Assembly (NCBI GenBank): GCA_012842765.1
Contig: DUWJ01000137.1
Span: 1 to 9,792, forward strand
Direction: 5' to 3'
DNA length: 9,792 nt
DNA from: Bacillota bacterium
GTDB lineage: Bacteria > Bacillota > DTU025
Of the stretch, positions 1 to 7,364 are shown piece after piece (the first letter of the stretch is position 1; each line of letters opens with the position of its first letter). Below the pieces are notes generated by a model that saw nothing but the letters and a program-made list of their open reading frames with translations, did no database searches and had not been told where the DNA came from. Position numbers and translations under genes: made by a program.

Positions 1-1
1 C

Positions 2-242
2 CCTGCCTTTGATGAGATGCTCATTACAAGCAATATAGCAGAGGGCGACAAGCCCTCGCAGATAAAAGCCTTTAGGGTACGACTGGTTCCACGCCCTAAA
101 AGCTTGTCATGGGCTCTATGTTTGTGCACAAATGTGCCGGAATCGAAGCTTTCGGCGGAAGAAAAACATGCTGGAGGAGGCCTTCAGAGCCATCAAGTCG
201 GAGGTGAAGAAGCTGGCGAAATCCACCATGGATGAATCGAAC
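2..242 (+). pseudogene. 3' end of an unidentified, probably frameshifted gene
   Basis: I do not recognise this gene. From 66 to 242 the frame is open and ends at TAG (240-242). Its last 24 codons, from ATG 168, are strongly coding-like: 19 of 24 third positions are G or C, and the peptide is amphipathic and helix-like (MLEEAFRAIKSEVKKLAKST). Upstream this frame is closed by TAA at 63-65, while the +2 frame is open from the window edge and reads plausibly up to about position 64 (…NIAEGDKPSQIK). The simplest reading is one gene whose frame shifts by +1 near the A-run at 64-67, either by real decay or by a sequencing error. The gene enters from outside the window, so its start and family are unknown. 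It is transcribed towards the ATPase operon. It could also be a chance open frame. A transposase tail is possible, but I see no DDE motif or terminal repeat to support that. Confidence 0.35.
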
Positions 243-985
243 TAGCACAGCCTGTGAGGACTCTGACCAAGCCAACGAAGAAACAGATGGCTATTCTCAA
301 TGTCTTGGCGTTGTTAGCCCAGCCCAGATCAACCCGATACTGCAGAGCCAGAACTACATCGACTCAGATCCTCCGGCAACAAGCGCCAACTCAAGCGTGT
401 AGTCCAAAGGTCTCGCCGTATTGACAGTCAAGCCCCCTGATAAGAGGGTACTTACGTTTCGCGCGACGTCAAACTCGAAATGCAAGAACAATCGTCATCT
501 AGTATTTCGCCGTTCCTTTCTCGACAGCAACTGATCCTCAAGGAGCCAGATATCTACAATGTCTGCTACGTGATCGGTTACAGGCTTTCCAAACCTGGGC
601 GCTGGTTCATCCCCGTCCTCGTTGTAAGCATGTTTTGCCGTCGTTCTCTGTATTTCTATTACGCCGAGAACAGGCAAAGTAGGTGCGCTCAACCGATGGC
701 CTCCCTCTACATGGAGCTAAGGTTCTTCAGGAAGGCAACCTCTGCGGCTAGCCGATATCTGCCCCTCATGCCAAGCCAACTCACCAACAAAACGAAAACG
801 CCAGAACGCACATGCGCCCCGGCGTCTACATACCGTCATTGGCTAACCTCTACCAGATCACCAATTACGTCTCTGAACGATTCCCGAGTTTGCATTGCCT
901 GTAGTTTAAACGTTTAGCTGCTCAGTCAGGCTGAGATACTTTTTGTCGGTCGCTTGCAGGGCAAGGCTAACCAGCGAGCAGTCGA
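243..985. other. Intergenic region without a supportable gene
   Basis: This 743-base stretch lies between the plus-strand remnant and the stop of subunit D. Open frames exist on both strands, including a 145-codon plus frame at 480-917 and a 65-codon minus frame at 495-692. None has a convincing Shine-Dalgarno site, domain or motif, and each is interrupted or unlike a normal protein. It contains a short inverted repeat TTGAC-A-GTCAA at 421-431, a 10-bp palindrome TAAACGTTTA at 907-916, and a 5-bp hairpin at 921-935. It probably holds the 3' untranslated end of the ATPase transcript, possibly with decayed sequence. I see no tRNA, rRNA, CRISPR repeats or IS ends. Confidence 0.5.
921..940. terminator. 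Weak candidate terminator hairpin downstream of subunit D
   Basis: CTCAG (921-925) and CTGAG (931-935) pair as a 5-bp stem around a 5-base loop, about 50 bases beyond the stop of subunit D. On the minus strand, where the operon is read, no U-run follows. On the plus strand five T residues (940-944) follow after four bases. It would therefore suit plus-strand transcripts better than the operon. The stem is short, so this is only the best candidate seen, not a firm terminator. Confidence 0.2.
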
Positions 986-1627
986 TCAAACACTCCGCTC
1001 GCCTACTATCTCCTTAACCTTCATCAGCCTGGTAATGTTGGCCCGTTCCGCCTCGTCGAGCTTCATTGTTATATATTTGATCGAAGCCTCCTGCTGCGGG
1101 ATGACAACGTGTTCAAGAGCGTTAACTCTTCTCCGGGTCTTCTCAATCTCCCCCGCCAGGAGCTCTACTGACTTCTCCACTTCAGCCAACTCCACCAGGC
1201 TCGGCATGGCCTCGGAAAGAAGCCTAATAGCCGTATCGAGCTCTGGAGAGGTGTAGGCGAACCCATAGGGATAGATGTTCGTCCTGTCCTCTTGTCCCTC
1301 GAAACTCCACTCGAACTCGGGAACCTCGATATTCATGATATGCCTCCGAGAAGCCTTCAGAGATATCTGCTCCTTTGGATACATCAAGGCCGCATCCACT
1401 GCGCTGGATGACATCGCGCCCCGCGCTATAAGAAAGCCCCTGAAAGCCTCGCTAAGCTTCTCATCTACTTCCTCTCTCAGTTCCCTGTCCCGCTTGACCA
1501 GTTCGAGGAATTGCTTCATCAGCTCATCCAGCTTATCTTTGAGCAATTTGTGCCCACGAACAGCCATGGCATGGCTCTTTTTGAGCTGGAGCAGCTGCAT
1601 CCTTGTTGGGCTGACTCTGATCTCCAT
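986..1627 (-). CDS. ntpD: V/A-type ATPase subunit D (central rotor shaft)
   Basis: Subunit D forms the long two-helix coiled coil of the central shaft. It rotates inside the A3B3 head and transmits torque to the K-ring through F and C. The protein has 213 residues, normal for the family. The N-terminal helix carries the family pattern PTRM (7-10) followed by RGHKLLKDKLDELM (24-37). The C-terminal helix carries the signature KTRRRVNALEHVVIPQ (163-178). Long charged heptad-like helices (about 1-75 and 140-205) flank a short central domain. The ATG at 1627 is preferred: a GAGGGAG Shine-Dalgarno site lies 11 bases upstream, and a longer frame from GTG 1639 would place its start codon on that site. 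It follows B with an 8-base gap and is the last gene of the operon. No homologue of E. hirae ntpH or ntpJ follows it in the window. Confidence 0.95.
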   Translation of the reverse strand: MEIRVSPTRMQLLQLKKSHAMAVRGHKLLKDKLDELMKQFLELVKRDRELREEVDEKLSEAFRGFLIARGAMSSSAVDAALMYPKEQISLKASRRHIMNIEVPEFEWSFEGQEDRTNIYPYGFAYTSPELDTAIRLLSEAMPSLVELAEVEKSVELLAGEIEKTRRRVNALEHVVIPQQEASIKYITMKLDEAERANITRLMKVKEIVGERSV

Positions 1628-1635
1628 AGCCCCGA

Positions 1636-3039
1636 TCACTCCCTCGCGGGCTCTGCGTCTTTTTCGGCTTCTTTCGGCAGATACTTCTCGATGAACTCCA
1701 TCCTGATGCGGCTCAGCTCATCCACTGGCAACATCGCCAGCAGATCCCAGCCTATATCGAGCGTCTCCTCAATGCTCCGGTTTTCATCGACACCCTGCCT
1801 CACATACTCCTGCTCGAAGCGATCAGCAAACTTCGAGAAAATCTTGTCAGAGGGAGACAAAGCTGCTTCGCCCAGGATGACTGCTAGCTCCTTGGCCTCC
1901 TTGCCCCTGGCATACGCCGCATAAAGCTGGTTCATGGTGTCGGCGTGATCCTCTCTTGTCTTGCCCTCTCCGATTCCTTTGTCCTTCAACCTCGATAGTG
2001 AAGGCAATACGTCAATCGGCGGATAGATCCCCTTCCTATGGAGCTCCCTGCTGACTATTATCTGACCTTCGGTGATGTAGCCTGTCAGGTCCGGAATGGG
2101 GTGAGTCTTGTCATCTTCAGGCATGGTTAAAATCGGGATCTGCGTAATCGATCCCTTCTTCCCTTTTATCCTGCCTGCACGCTCATAAAGGGTGGCTAGG
2201 TCTGTGTAAAGATACCCAGGATACCCACGCCTCCCGGGGACCTCCTTGCGGGCTGCCGACACTTCCCGCAATGCCTCACAGTAGTTGGTCATGTCAGTCA
2301 GGATGACCAACACGTGCATGTCAAGCTCGTACGCGAGATATTCAGCAGCTGTCAGCGCCATCTTGGGCGTCGAAATCCGTTCGATTGCAGGATCGTCTGC
2401 TAGGTTTATGAAAAGAACGGCACGCTCAATGGCACCCGTACGCCTGAAGTCAGAGATGAAGAAATCGGCCTCTTCAAAGGTGATGCCCATGGCCCCGAAA
2501 ACGACGGCAAACTGTTCCCCTGTCCCTAACACTCTAGCTTGCCTTGCAATCTGTGCAGCCAACTGCGAGTGGGGCAAGCCCGCGCCGGAGAATATGGGCA
2601 GCTTCTGCCCGCGCACGAGCGTGTTCAAGCCGTCGATGGCAGATATTCCTGTCTGGATGAACTCAGATGGATAATCCCTGGCATAGGGGTTTATAGGGCT
2701 GCCGTTCGTGTCGAGCCTGGCCTCTGGTATGATCTTGGGCCCATCATCCATTGGCCGTCCCAATCCATCGAAGACGCGTCCCAGCATCTCAGGGGACACG
2801 CCTAATTCGAGACCTCGCCCCAGAAATCGGACCCGGGCCGACGTAAGCTCCAGACCGGCTGAGCCCTCAAAAAGCTGCACAAGAGCGTTGGTTCCTTCAA
2901 CCTCGAGCACGCGTCCGCGCCTGATCTCGCCGCCCCCAACTACTATCTCAACCAGCTCGCCGTATTTAGCTTCATCAACCTTTTCAACGAGCATAAGGGG
3001 CCCGGCGACTTCTCTGACAGTAAGGTATTCCTTAAGCAA
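1636..3039 (-). CDS. ntpB: V/A-type ATPase subunit B (regulatory head subunit)
   Basis: Subunit B alternates with A in the A3B3 cytoplasmic head. Its nucleotide site is degenerate and non-catalytic, but it contributes residues to the catalytic site of A. From the TTG at 3039 the protein has 467 residues, the usual length. It starts [18 protein letters not shown], matching the family N-terminus (…KEYRT…EVVGPLM…). Residues 1-70 are the beta-barrel. At the P-loop position it has SGAGLPH (151-157) instead of GxxGxGKT, as expected for B. The arginine finger R350 sits in LPSLSRL, the same number as the known finger of E. hirae NtpB. The start is decided by GGAGGTG six bases upstream of the TTG; a GTG at 3048 would overlap that site. 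It overlaps the end of subunit A by 8 bases, which suggests translational coupling. The C-terminal tail is charged ([12 protein letters not shown]). Confidence 0.97.
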   Translation of the reverse strand: MLKEYLTVREVAGPLMLVEKVDEAKYGELVEIVVGGGEIRRGRVLEVEGTNALVQLFEGSAGLELTSARVRFLGRGLELGVSPEMLGRVFDGLGRPMDDGPKIIPEARLDTNGSPINPYARDYPSEFIQTGISAIDGLNTLVRGQKLPIFSGAGLPHSQLAAQIARQARVLGTGEQFAVVFGAMGITFEEADFFISDFRRTGAIERAVLFINLADDPAIERISTPKMALTAAEYLAYELDMHVLVILTDMTNYCEALREVSAARKEVPGRRGYPGYLYTDLATLYERAGRIKGKKGSITQIPILTMPEDDKTHPIPDLTGYITEGQIIVSRELHRKGIYPPIDVLPSLSRLKDKGIGEGKTREDHADTMNQLYAAYARGKEAKELAVILGEAALSPSDKIFSKFADRFEQEYVRQGVDENRSIEETLDIGWDLLAMLPVDELSRIRMEFIEKYLPKEAEKDAEPARE

Positions 3040-4825
3040 CGTCCTCACCTCCGCCGGCGGTCAAAGCAGCTACGTCTCGTCTGACTTCGAGAGCCAACTC
3101 GTCAATTTCCGAGATCTTAGCTTCCTCAATGTACTTCATTCTCGCGATCTTTCCATGCACTGCCAGCTCCGCCAATTGGCCAAACGAAGCGCCCTTTTCG
3201 ACCGCATCACGGCACGCGTGATCCATCTCCAGTATCACCCTTAGCATCGCCGCCTGTTTCTTCAGGGACGTGTAGGTGTCCACATCGTGGAAAGCGTTCT
3301 GGTGCAGGAAGTCCTCGCGGATGCTTCGCGCGGTCTCCATGGTTATGCGTTCTCCGGGCGACAACGCGTCCATGCCCACCAGCCTCACGATCTCCGAAAG
3401 ACTCGCCTCTTCCTGAAGTATCTTCATGGCCTCCTGGCGCATCTCGACAAACTCGCTGCCCACCATCTTCCTAAGGCTCTCGTCAATCCTGTCCAGATAG
3501 AGCGAGTAGCTTGTGAGCCAGTTGATCGCCGGAAAGTGGCGGCTATAGGCCAGGTTCGCATCGAGGGCCCAGAAAACCTTCACAACCCTCAAAGTCGTCT
3601 GGGTTACCGGTTCCGACAGGTCTCCTCCTGGAGGTGATACTGCGCCAACCACTGTGAGGGCACCCTCTCTGCCATCTGAGCCAAGGCACGTTGTTCTGCC
3701 CGCTCTTTCGTAGAACTCCGATACCCTGGAGCCTAGGTATGCCGGATATCCCTCTTCACCTGGCATTTCTTCAAGACGCCCAGACATCTCGCGGAGCGCC
3801 TCAGCCCATCTTGATGTAGAGTCGGCCATTAGGGCGACTGAGTACCCCATGTCACGGAAGTACTCGGCAATAGTTATCCCGGTGTACACTGACGATTCGC
3901 GAGCAGCCACCGGCATGTCTGACGTATTTGCAATCAGGACCGTCCTCTTCATGAGGGGCTCGCCGCTCTGTGGATCGAGCAGCTCCGGAAATTCCATCAA
4001 AACGTCTGTCATCTCGTTACCGCGCTCACCACACCCAACATAAACCACTATCTCCGCATCAGCCCACTTGGCAAGCTGGTGCTGGACAACTGTTTTCCCC
4101 GATCCGAACGGCCCGGGAATACACGCCGTGCCGCCCTTGGCGACAGGGAAGAAGGTGTCAAGAACCCTCTGTCCACTCACAAGAGGTTCGCTCGGTGTCA
4201 GTTTGTGTGCGATCGGGCGGCCATGTCTCACAGGCCATCTCTGCATCATTTGGATCTCGCGAACTCCATCGGACGTTTCGATCTTGGCGATTACGTCAGT
4301 AACTTTGGCAACGCCCTTGTGAATCCATATTACCTTGCCCGAAATTCCGGGAGGAACCATAACCCTGTGCTCCACAACAGGCGTCTCCTGCACTGTGCCG
4401 AGAATGTCCCCGGGAACCACCTTTGAGCCAACGCCTGCTCTCGGAACAAAGTCCCATTCTCTCTCCCGATCGAGTCCCGGAGCTTCCAGTCCACGGGATA
4501 TGCGATCTCCCGCCATATCCCTGATACGGTCGAGCGGTCTCTGAATGCCGTCGTATATGGACCCTATCAGTCCCGGGCCCAGTTCCACTGAGAGAGGTTC
4601 TCCGGTAGTATAGACTGGTTCCCCGGGCCCAAGCCCAGCAGTCTCTTCATACACCTGTATCGAAGCGCGGTCCCCTCTCATCTCAATGATCTCGCCTATC
4701 AGTCGCTGCTCGGAGACGCGCACGACATCGTACATCTTGGCCCCCGCCATCCCTGAAGCGACAACCAGAGGCCCCGATACTTTTACAATAGTTCCTACGC
4801 TCGTTCCACGGTTCATATCAGGCAT
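3032..4825 (-). CDS. ntpA: V/A-type ATPase subunit A (catalytic head subunit)
   Basis: Subunit A hydrolyses or synthesises ATP at the A-B interfaces of the A3B3 head. The protein has 597 residues, typical for prokaryotic A subunits. Domains in order: N-terminal beta-barrel (about 7-80, [12 protein letters not shown]); the non-homologous bulge that separates A from F-type beta (about 115-190, with [18 protein letters not shown]); the nucleotide-binding domain (about 195-440); and the C-terminal helical domain. Visible motifs are the Walker A GPFGSGKT (238-245, Lys244), the catalytic GER glutamate E267 in GCGERGNE, and Walker B ending at D335 in LMADSTSRW. The Walker A position of the redox-sensitive Cys of eukaryotic V-ATPases is Ser here (S242). 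The ATG at 4825 has GGGAG eight bases upstream. An in-frame ATG at 4816 is also possible. It overlaps subunit F by 8 bases. Confidence 0.98.
   Translation of the reverse strand: MPDMNRGTSVGTIVKVSGPLVVASGMAGAKMYDVVRVSEQRLIGEIIEMRGDRASIQVYEETAGLGPGEPVYTTGEPLSVELGPGLIGSIYDGIQRPLDRIRDMAGDRISRGLEAPGLDREREWDFVPRAGVGSKVVPGDILGTVQETPVVEHRVMVPPGISGKVIWIHKGVAKVTDVIAKIETSDGVREIQMMQRWPVRHGRPIAHKLTPSEPLVSGQRVLDTFFPVAKGGTACIPGPFGSGKTVVQHQLAKWADAEIVVYVGCGERGNEMTDVLMEFPELLDPQSGEPLMKRTVLIANTSDMPVAARESSVYTGITIAEYFRDMGYSVALMADSTSRWAEALREMSGRLEEMPGEEGYPAYLGSRVSEFYERAGRTTCLGSDGREGALTVVGAVSPPGGDLSEPVTQTTLRVVKVFWALDANLAYSRHFPAINWLTSYSLYLDRIDESLRKMVGSEFVEMRQEAMKILQEEASLSEIVRLVGMDALSPGERITMETARSIREDFLHQNAFHDVDTYTSLKKQAAMLRVILEMDHACRDAVEKGASFGQLAELAVHGKIARMKYIEEAKISEIDELALEVRRDVAALTAGGGEDVA
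3046..3052 (-). promoter_or_regulatory. Shine-Dalgarno site that fixes the subunit B start
   Basis: GGAGGTG on the minus strand lies six bases before TTG 3039, inside the last codons of subunit A. The only upstream start option, GTG 3048, falls within this site, so the TTG is favoured. Confidence 0.75.
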
Positions 4826-5153
4826 TCCCCTCTCTCCCGAACAAGATGTCGGCGCCGAGCGCTTTCTCCACCGTCCGTCTTATCTTTTCCATGGCCGCTC
4901 CCTGTCCCCCTCGGGTATCAGGTATGGTGAGCACTACAGGCAGCGGCGCCTGGCTGTACTCTGTAATTACGTCGATGATCTCGCTCGCGTGGGTTTCAGT
5001 AATATATATAACAGCATAATCACGGCGCGCCGCCGCGCGGAGCGCCTCCTCTGCTTCCTTGCCATTCTTCGCGGGGAAGACCGATACACCAAGAGCCCTG
5101 AAGCCCAAGATGGAGTCTTCGTCCCCGATAACCGCAATCTTATGCATACGCAC
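4818..5153 (-). CDS. ntpG: V/A-type ATPase subunit F (rotor shaft partner of D)
   Basis: Subunit F, called NtpG in E. hirae, is a small Rossmann-like protein that binds subunit D in the central shaft and can stimulate ATPase activity. The family N-terminus is present ([20 protein letters not shown]) as well as the C-terminal helix ([20 protein letters not shown], then ADILFG). The length, 109-111 residues, is normal. The start is ambiguous. GTG at 5153 has GAGAGG seven bases upstream, like the spacing in neighbouring genes. ATG at 5147 gives the most family-like N-terminus (MHKIAVIGD) but has 13-base spacing. GTG 5156 is less likely. All choices overlap the end of subunit C (by 8-17 bases), and the gene overlaps the start of A, so it is probably translationally coupled on both sides. 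Confidence 0.93.
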   Translation of the reverse strand: MRMHKIAVIGDEDSILGFRALGVSVFPAKNGKEAEEALRAAARRDYAVIYITETHASEIIDVITEYSQAPLPVVLTIPDTRGGQGAAMEKIRRTVEKALGADILFGREGNA

Positions 5154-6252
5154 CACTCAGCCTCTCACGGATCACATTCGGCGGGATCTTGTTCATCTTG
5201 CCAACAAAAATCCGGCGCAGCTTATCAGCCTCGAGCTCTCTTGCGCCAAGGTAGGCAAGGGCAGTCTCGTAACCCACTACAGCTTCTCCCTCAGGCGCTA
5301 TCTTACTAAAAAGATAGCTTTCGGCCAGGTTCTCCAGCGCGACAAGAGATCCATTGGCAAGCCAAGCGTTCATGGCATCCTCGACCAGCCGGGCATAGGG
5401 CGTATCCCTGAAATAGGCCACAAACTCGCTATCAGGCTTTTCATATACTCCGAGCAACGCCCCGGCGTCCAAGGTCCCGTGGGGGACTAAAACGTCACTG
5501 GCGAAACAGGCGTCCTTGCCTATGGCACGCAGCCTCATACAGATCTGAATGTTAGTGAGATCCGCCATGGTCGCCACGATCTCCTCCAAGCGCACAGCCC
5601 GTCTAGAGACTGCTACATGGTGGAAGTAGTCGTAAGATGCGCGGTCAATGACGAAATCAATGTACTGAGGATCTCTGCCATGCCGCATGTATGCTTCTAC
5701 CGCCTTGTGGCCAGCATCAATTATCGCATCCTCAAGCGGCGTCGTCGCTAAGATCTCATCTGACCCGTCGAAAGCCACGAAATCGTCGCGCTCGCCCGGA
5801 TCATCTTCCTCTTCCTCATCAACAGGATAATACTCGAGCATTATGGCATCAGCATATTCTCCGAGCCGATCAGGGTCGATCCATCCGACTTGCGACAACC
5901 CAAGCCCCTCCCGGACGATCATGTCCCGATCCCGTTTGACCAGCCGAGACTTGAGATGGACTTTCATGTTGTGAAAATCGTGTTTAGCTCTGAATACCCC
6001 AGTCAACTCTGGATCAGGCGAAAGCTCGGCAATAAGCTGGTGCACGCGCACAAGCTCCGCATCGATGATCTCCTCATAACGTTCAGGAACGATCTCACGG
6101 CCCTGTCCATACTCAGTTTCGCTGAGAATTCGAACAAGCTCCTCAGGGCTGCCTGCGTCTATCAGGCGGTTGAACTTGGCTCTGTCCACCATCCGGTCCT
6201 CAAGAGCCCAGATCCTTCCCGATACGTATGCAAACCTGTCATCGAAACCCAA
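5140..6252 (-). CDS. ntpC: V/A-type ATPase subunit C (rotor-ring socket, AC39/d-type)
   Basis: Subunit C is the funnel-shaped, all-helical adapter that seats the D-F shaft on the membrane K-ring. It corresponds to eukaryotic subunit d. The proposed protein has 370 residues. It shows the family's HDFHNMKVHLKSRL element (91-104), IGKDACFASDVLVPHGTLD (244-262) and the C-terminal YLGARELEADKLRRIF (334-349) followed by VGKMNKIPPNVIRERL. The start is inferred to be TTG at 6252, with GGGAGGT seven bases upstream and two bases after the stop of E. A longer open frame to 6336 begins inside E and adds a cysteine- and arginine-rich N-terminus unlike the family. Odd feature: residues 145-166 form a strongly acidic stretch (13 of 22 are Asp or Glu), probably a surface loop. 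Confidence 0.93.
   Translation of the reverse strand: MGFDDRFAYVSGRIWALEDRMVDRAKFNRLIDAGSPEELVRILSETEYGQGREIVPERYEEIIDAELVRVHQLIAELSPDPELTGVFRAKHDFHNMKVHLKSRLVKRDRDMIVREGLGLSQVGWIDPDRLGEYADAIMLEYYPVDEEEEDDPGERDDFVAFDGSDEILATTPLEDAIIDAGHKAVEAYMRHGRDPQYIDFVIDRASYDYFHHVAVSRRAVRLEEIVATMADLTNIQICMRLRAIGKDACFASDVLVPHGTLDAGALLGVYEKPDSEFVAYFRDTPYARLVEDAMNAWLANGSLVALENLAESYLFSKIAPEGEAVVGYETALAYLGARELEADKLRRIFVGKMNKIPPNVIRERLSGAYA
5755..5820 (-). other. Acidic insertion within subunit C
   Basis: These 22 codons (residues 145-166 of subunit C) begin DEEEEDDPGERDD and contain 13 acidic residues with one Pro and two Gly. The flanking segments return to normal helical subunit C sequence. The composition suggests a flexible exposed loop. 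Its role is unknown, and whether the loop is unusually long in this lineage needs an alignment. Confidence 0.5.
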
Positions 6253-6254
6253 AG

Positions 6255-6860
6255 CTACGACCTCCCGAATAGAGCCTCTGCAACAAGGGGCGCAAGCTCG
6301 TCTTCGCACAACGCCAACAACGAATCTAAGGAACAATCCACCTCAACGGTGGATGCTCGAAGAATGAACCCGCCTGTGAGATCCGCTGTTTCCGTCGAAA
6401 GTTTAAGTTTGGTCTGCTTTCCTGCCGCCGCCAACTCGGAAGCTGCTTCTTTCACGAAGTCAGAGCCGATCCGCCCACGGTCAGGAAGCGCAACAACCAG
6501 TTCTACCTGGCCTGCCGGGGCCGCATTGATCAACATCCTCTTCATGATCCCCAAATACTCTTCATCCGGCAACGCACGTATCGTAGCAGGAATCTCCGCC
6601 ATGAGCTTGTCAACGGCATCGCCCTTGGCACGAAGCATAGCATTGCGCACATCGAGAGAACGCATGATCTCGGCGCGTCTCTCCTCCTCGCGCGCATTTG
6701 CGCGGGCTCTTTCGACAGCACGCTTCCTTATTTCATCCGATTTTGCTTCGGCTTCCCGTTGAATCTCAGCGCACCTTTCATCAGCGGCGTCCAGAATCCT
6801 ATCTGCTTTTTCGCGTGCTTCATCCAGAATTCGGCCCTTCAGTCTTTCGAGGTTTTCCAT
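6255..6860 (-). CDS. ntpE: V/A-type ATPase subunit E (peripheral stalk)
   Basis: Subunit E pairs with the small H/G subunit to form the peripheral stalks that keep the A3B3 head from rotating with the shaft. The protein has 201 residues from the ATG at 6860. Residues 1-90 are an uninterrupted, highly charged amphipathic helix (RLKGRILDEAREKADRIL…) suited to a right-handed coiled coil. Residues 100-201 form the globular C-terminal domain that binds the top of the head, ending with DLTGGFILRASTVEVDCSLD (160-179) and an ELAPLVAEALFG helix. GGGAG lies eight bases upstream of this ATG. The longer frame would begin with a GTG at 6869 that overlaps that site, so it was rejected. There is a 19-base gap from K, the largest gap in the operon, and a 2-base gap to C. 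Confidence 0.95.
   Translation of the reverse strand: MENLERLKGRILDEAREKADRILDAADERCAEIQREAEAKSDEIRKRAVERARANAREEERRAEIMRSLDVRNAMLRAKGDAVDKLMAEIPATIRALPDEEYLGIMKRMLINAAPAGQVELVVALPDRGRIGSDFVKEAASELAAAGKQTKLKLSTETADLTGGFILRASTVEVDCSLDSLLALCEDELAPLVAEALFGRS
6260..6266 (-). promoter_or_regulatory. Shine-Dalgarno site that fixes the subunit C start
   Basis: GGGAGGT on the minus strand lies seven bases before TTG 6252, within the last codons of subunit E. It supports a start far downstream of the longest open frame. Confidence 0.7.
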
Positions 6861-6868
6861 AATATACA

Positions 6869-6873
6869 CTCCC
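6869..6873 (-). promoter_or_regulatory. Shine-Dalgarno site that fixes the subunit E start
   Basis: GGGAG lies eight bases before ATG 6860 in the gap after K. It overlaps the GTG that would open the longer frame. Confidence 0.65.
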
Positions 6874-6879
6874 GGCTGA

Positions 6880-7359
6880 TCAGACGTTGATCGACAGTAC
6901 CATCAATAGGCTCGCGAGGAGCGCTAAAACTGCGTACGTCTCCACCATGGCAGCTAGGATTACCGCTTTTCCCATTTCCTCCGGTCTCTTTGCAACAATG
7001 CTAACGCCGGACGCGGCGACCTGCCCTTGGAATATAGCGGAAAGCCAACCCAGAGCCGCTACGGGGACAGCAGCAAGGATGAACATGATCCCCTGATTAA
7101 CAGTGAGCGCCTGGATTGATCCACCCAATACTCCTATCTTGACCATGATCGACAGGCCCGTAAGGAAACCGTAGACTCCCTGAGTGCCGGGAAGGGCCTG
7201 GAGGATCAGGATCGAACCGAACTTGTCAGGATCTTCGGTAATGACTCCTGCGCCGGCTCGTCCCACCATTCCGACGGCCTTGGAAGATGCGTAACCGCCA
7301 GGAATTACGGCGAGTCCAATCGCCATGAACCCGAGAAGTGTGCCTAGTGTGAAATCCAT
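6880..7359 (-). CDS. ntpK: V-type ATPase subunit K (duplicated proteolipid, Na+-binding type)
   Basis: Subunit K forms the rotating membrane ring that carries the coupling ion. At 159 residues it is the duplicated, four-helix 16-kDa type: helices at about 4-35, 46-76, 88-122 and 126-157. As in E. hirae NtpK, only the second hairpin has the ion-binding carboxylate, E140 in AAMVETYAVL. The first hairpin has LPGTQGVYGF instead. The other four Na+ ligands known from the E. hirae K-ring structure are also present: L56, T59, Q60 and Q111 (corresponding to L61, T64, Q65 and Q110, with E139). This supports a Na+-coupled enzyme; that is an inference from residue identity. The start ATG has a perfect AAGGAGG ten bases upstream, within the last codons of subunit I, and the gap between the genes is 5 bases. 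Confidence 0.97.
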   Translation of the reverse strand: MDFTLGTLLGFMAIGLAVIPGGYASSKAVGMVGRAGAGVITEDPDKFGSILILQALPGTQGVYGFLTGLSIMVKIGVLGGSIQALTVNQGIMFILAAVPVAALGWLSAIFQGQVAASGVSIVAKRPEEMGKAVILAAMVETYAVLALLASLLMVLSINV

Positions 7360-7364
7360 GTGTG

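Noticed and set aside
26..43. SNIAEG, a motif seen in the four-helix-bundle proteins encoded in 23S rRNA intervening sequences
   Set aside because: Only these six residues agree. The sequence on either side does not continue the family pattern, and no rRNA is near.
41..57. Hairpin GAGGGC-GACAA-GCCCTC
   Set aside because: No T-run follows on either strand and it lies within a possible coding segment, so it is not supported as a terminator.
421..431. TTGACA at 421-426 as a plus-strand promoter
   Set aside because: No acceptable -10 box lies 16-18 bases downstream. The short inverted repeat TTGAC-A-GTCAA alone is weak evidence.
495..692. 65-codon minus-strand open frame with a somewhat protein-like middle (TAKHAYNEDGDEPAPRFGK)
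   Set aside because: It has no ATG start and no ribosome site, an in-frame stop lies just upstream, and I recognise no family. It could be a decayed remnant but cannot be supported as a gene.
480..917. 145-codon plus-strand open frame
   Set aside because: No Shine-Dalgarno site, Ser- and Arg-rich translation without domain-like pattern, and no family resemblance. It is most likely a chance frame.
5890..6762. 290-codon plus-strand frame opposite subunits C and E, and other long plus frames opposite A, B and I
   Set aside because: These are antisense shadows of GC-biased, clearly identified minus-strand genes. Their translations lack family features.
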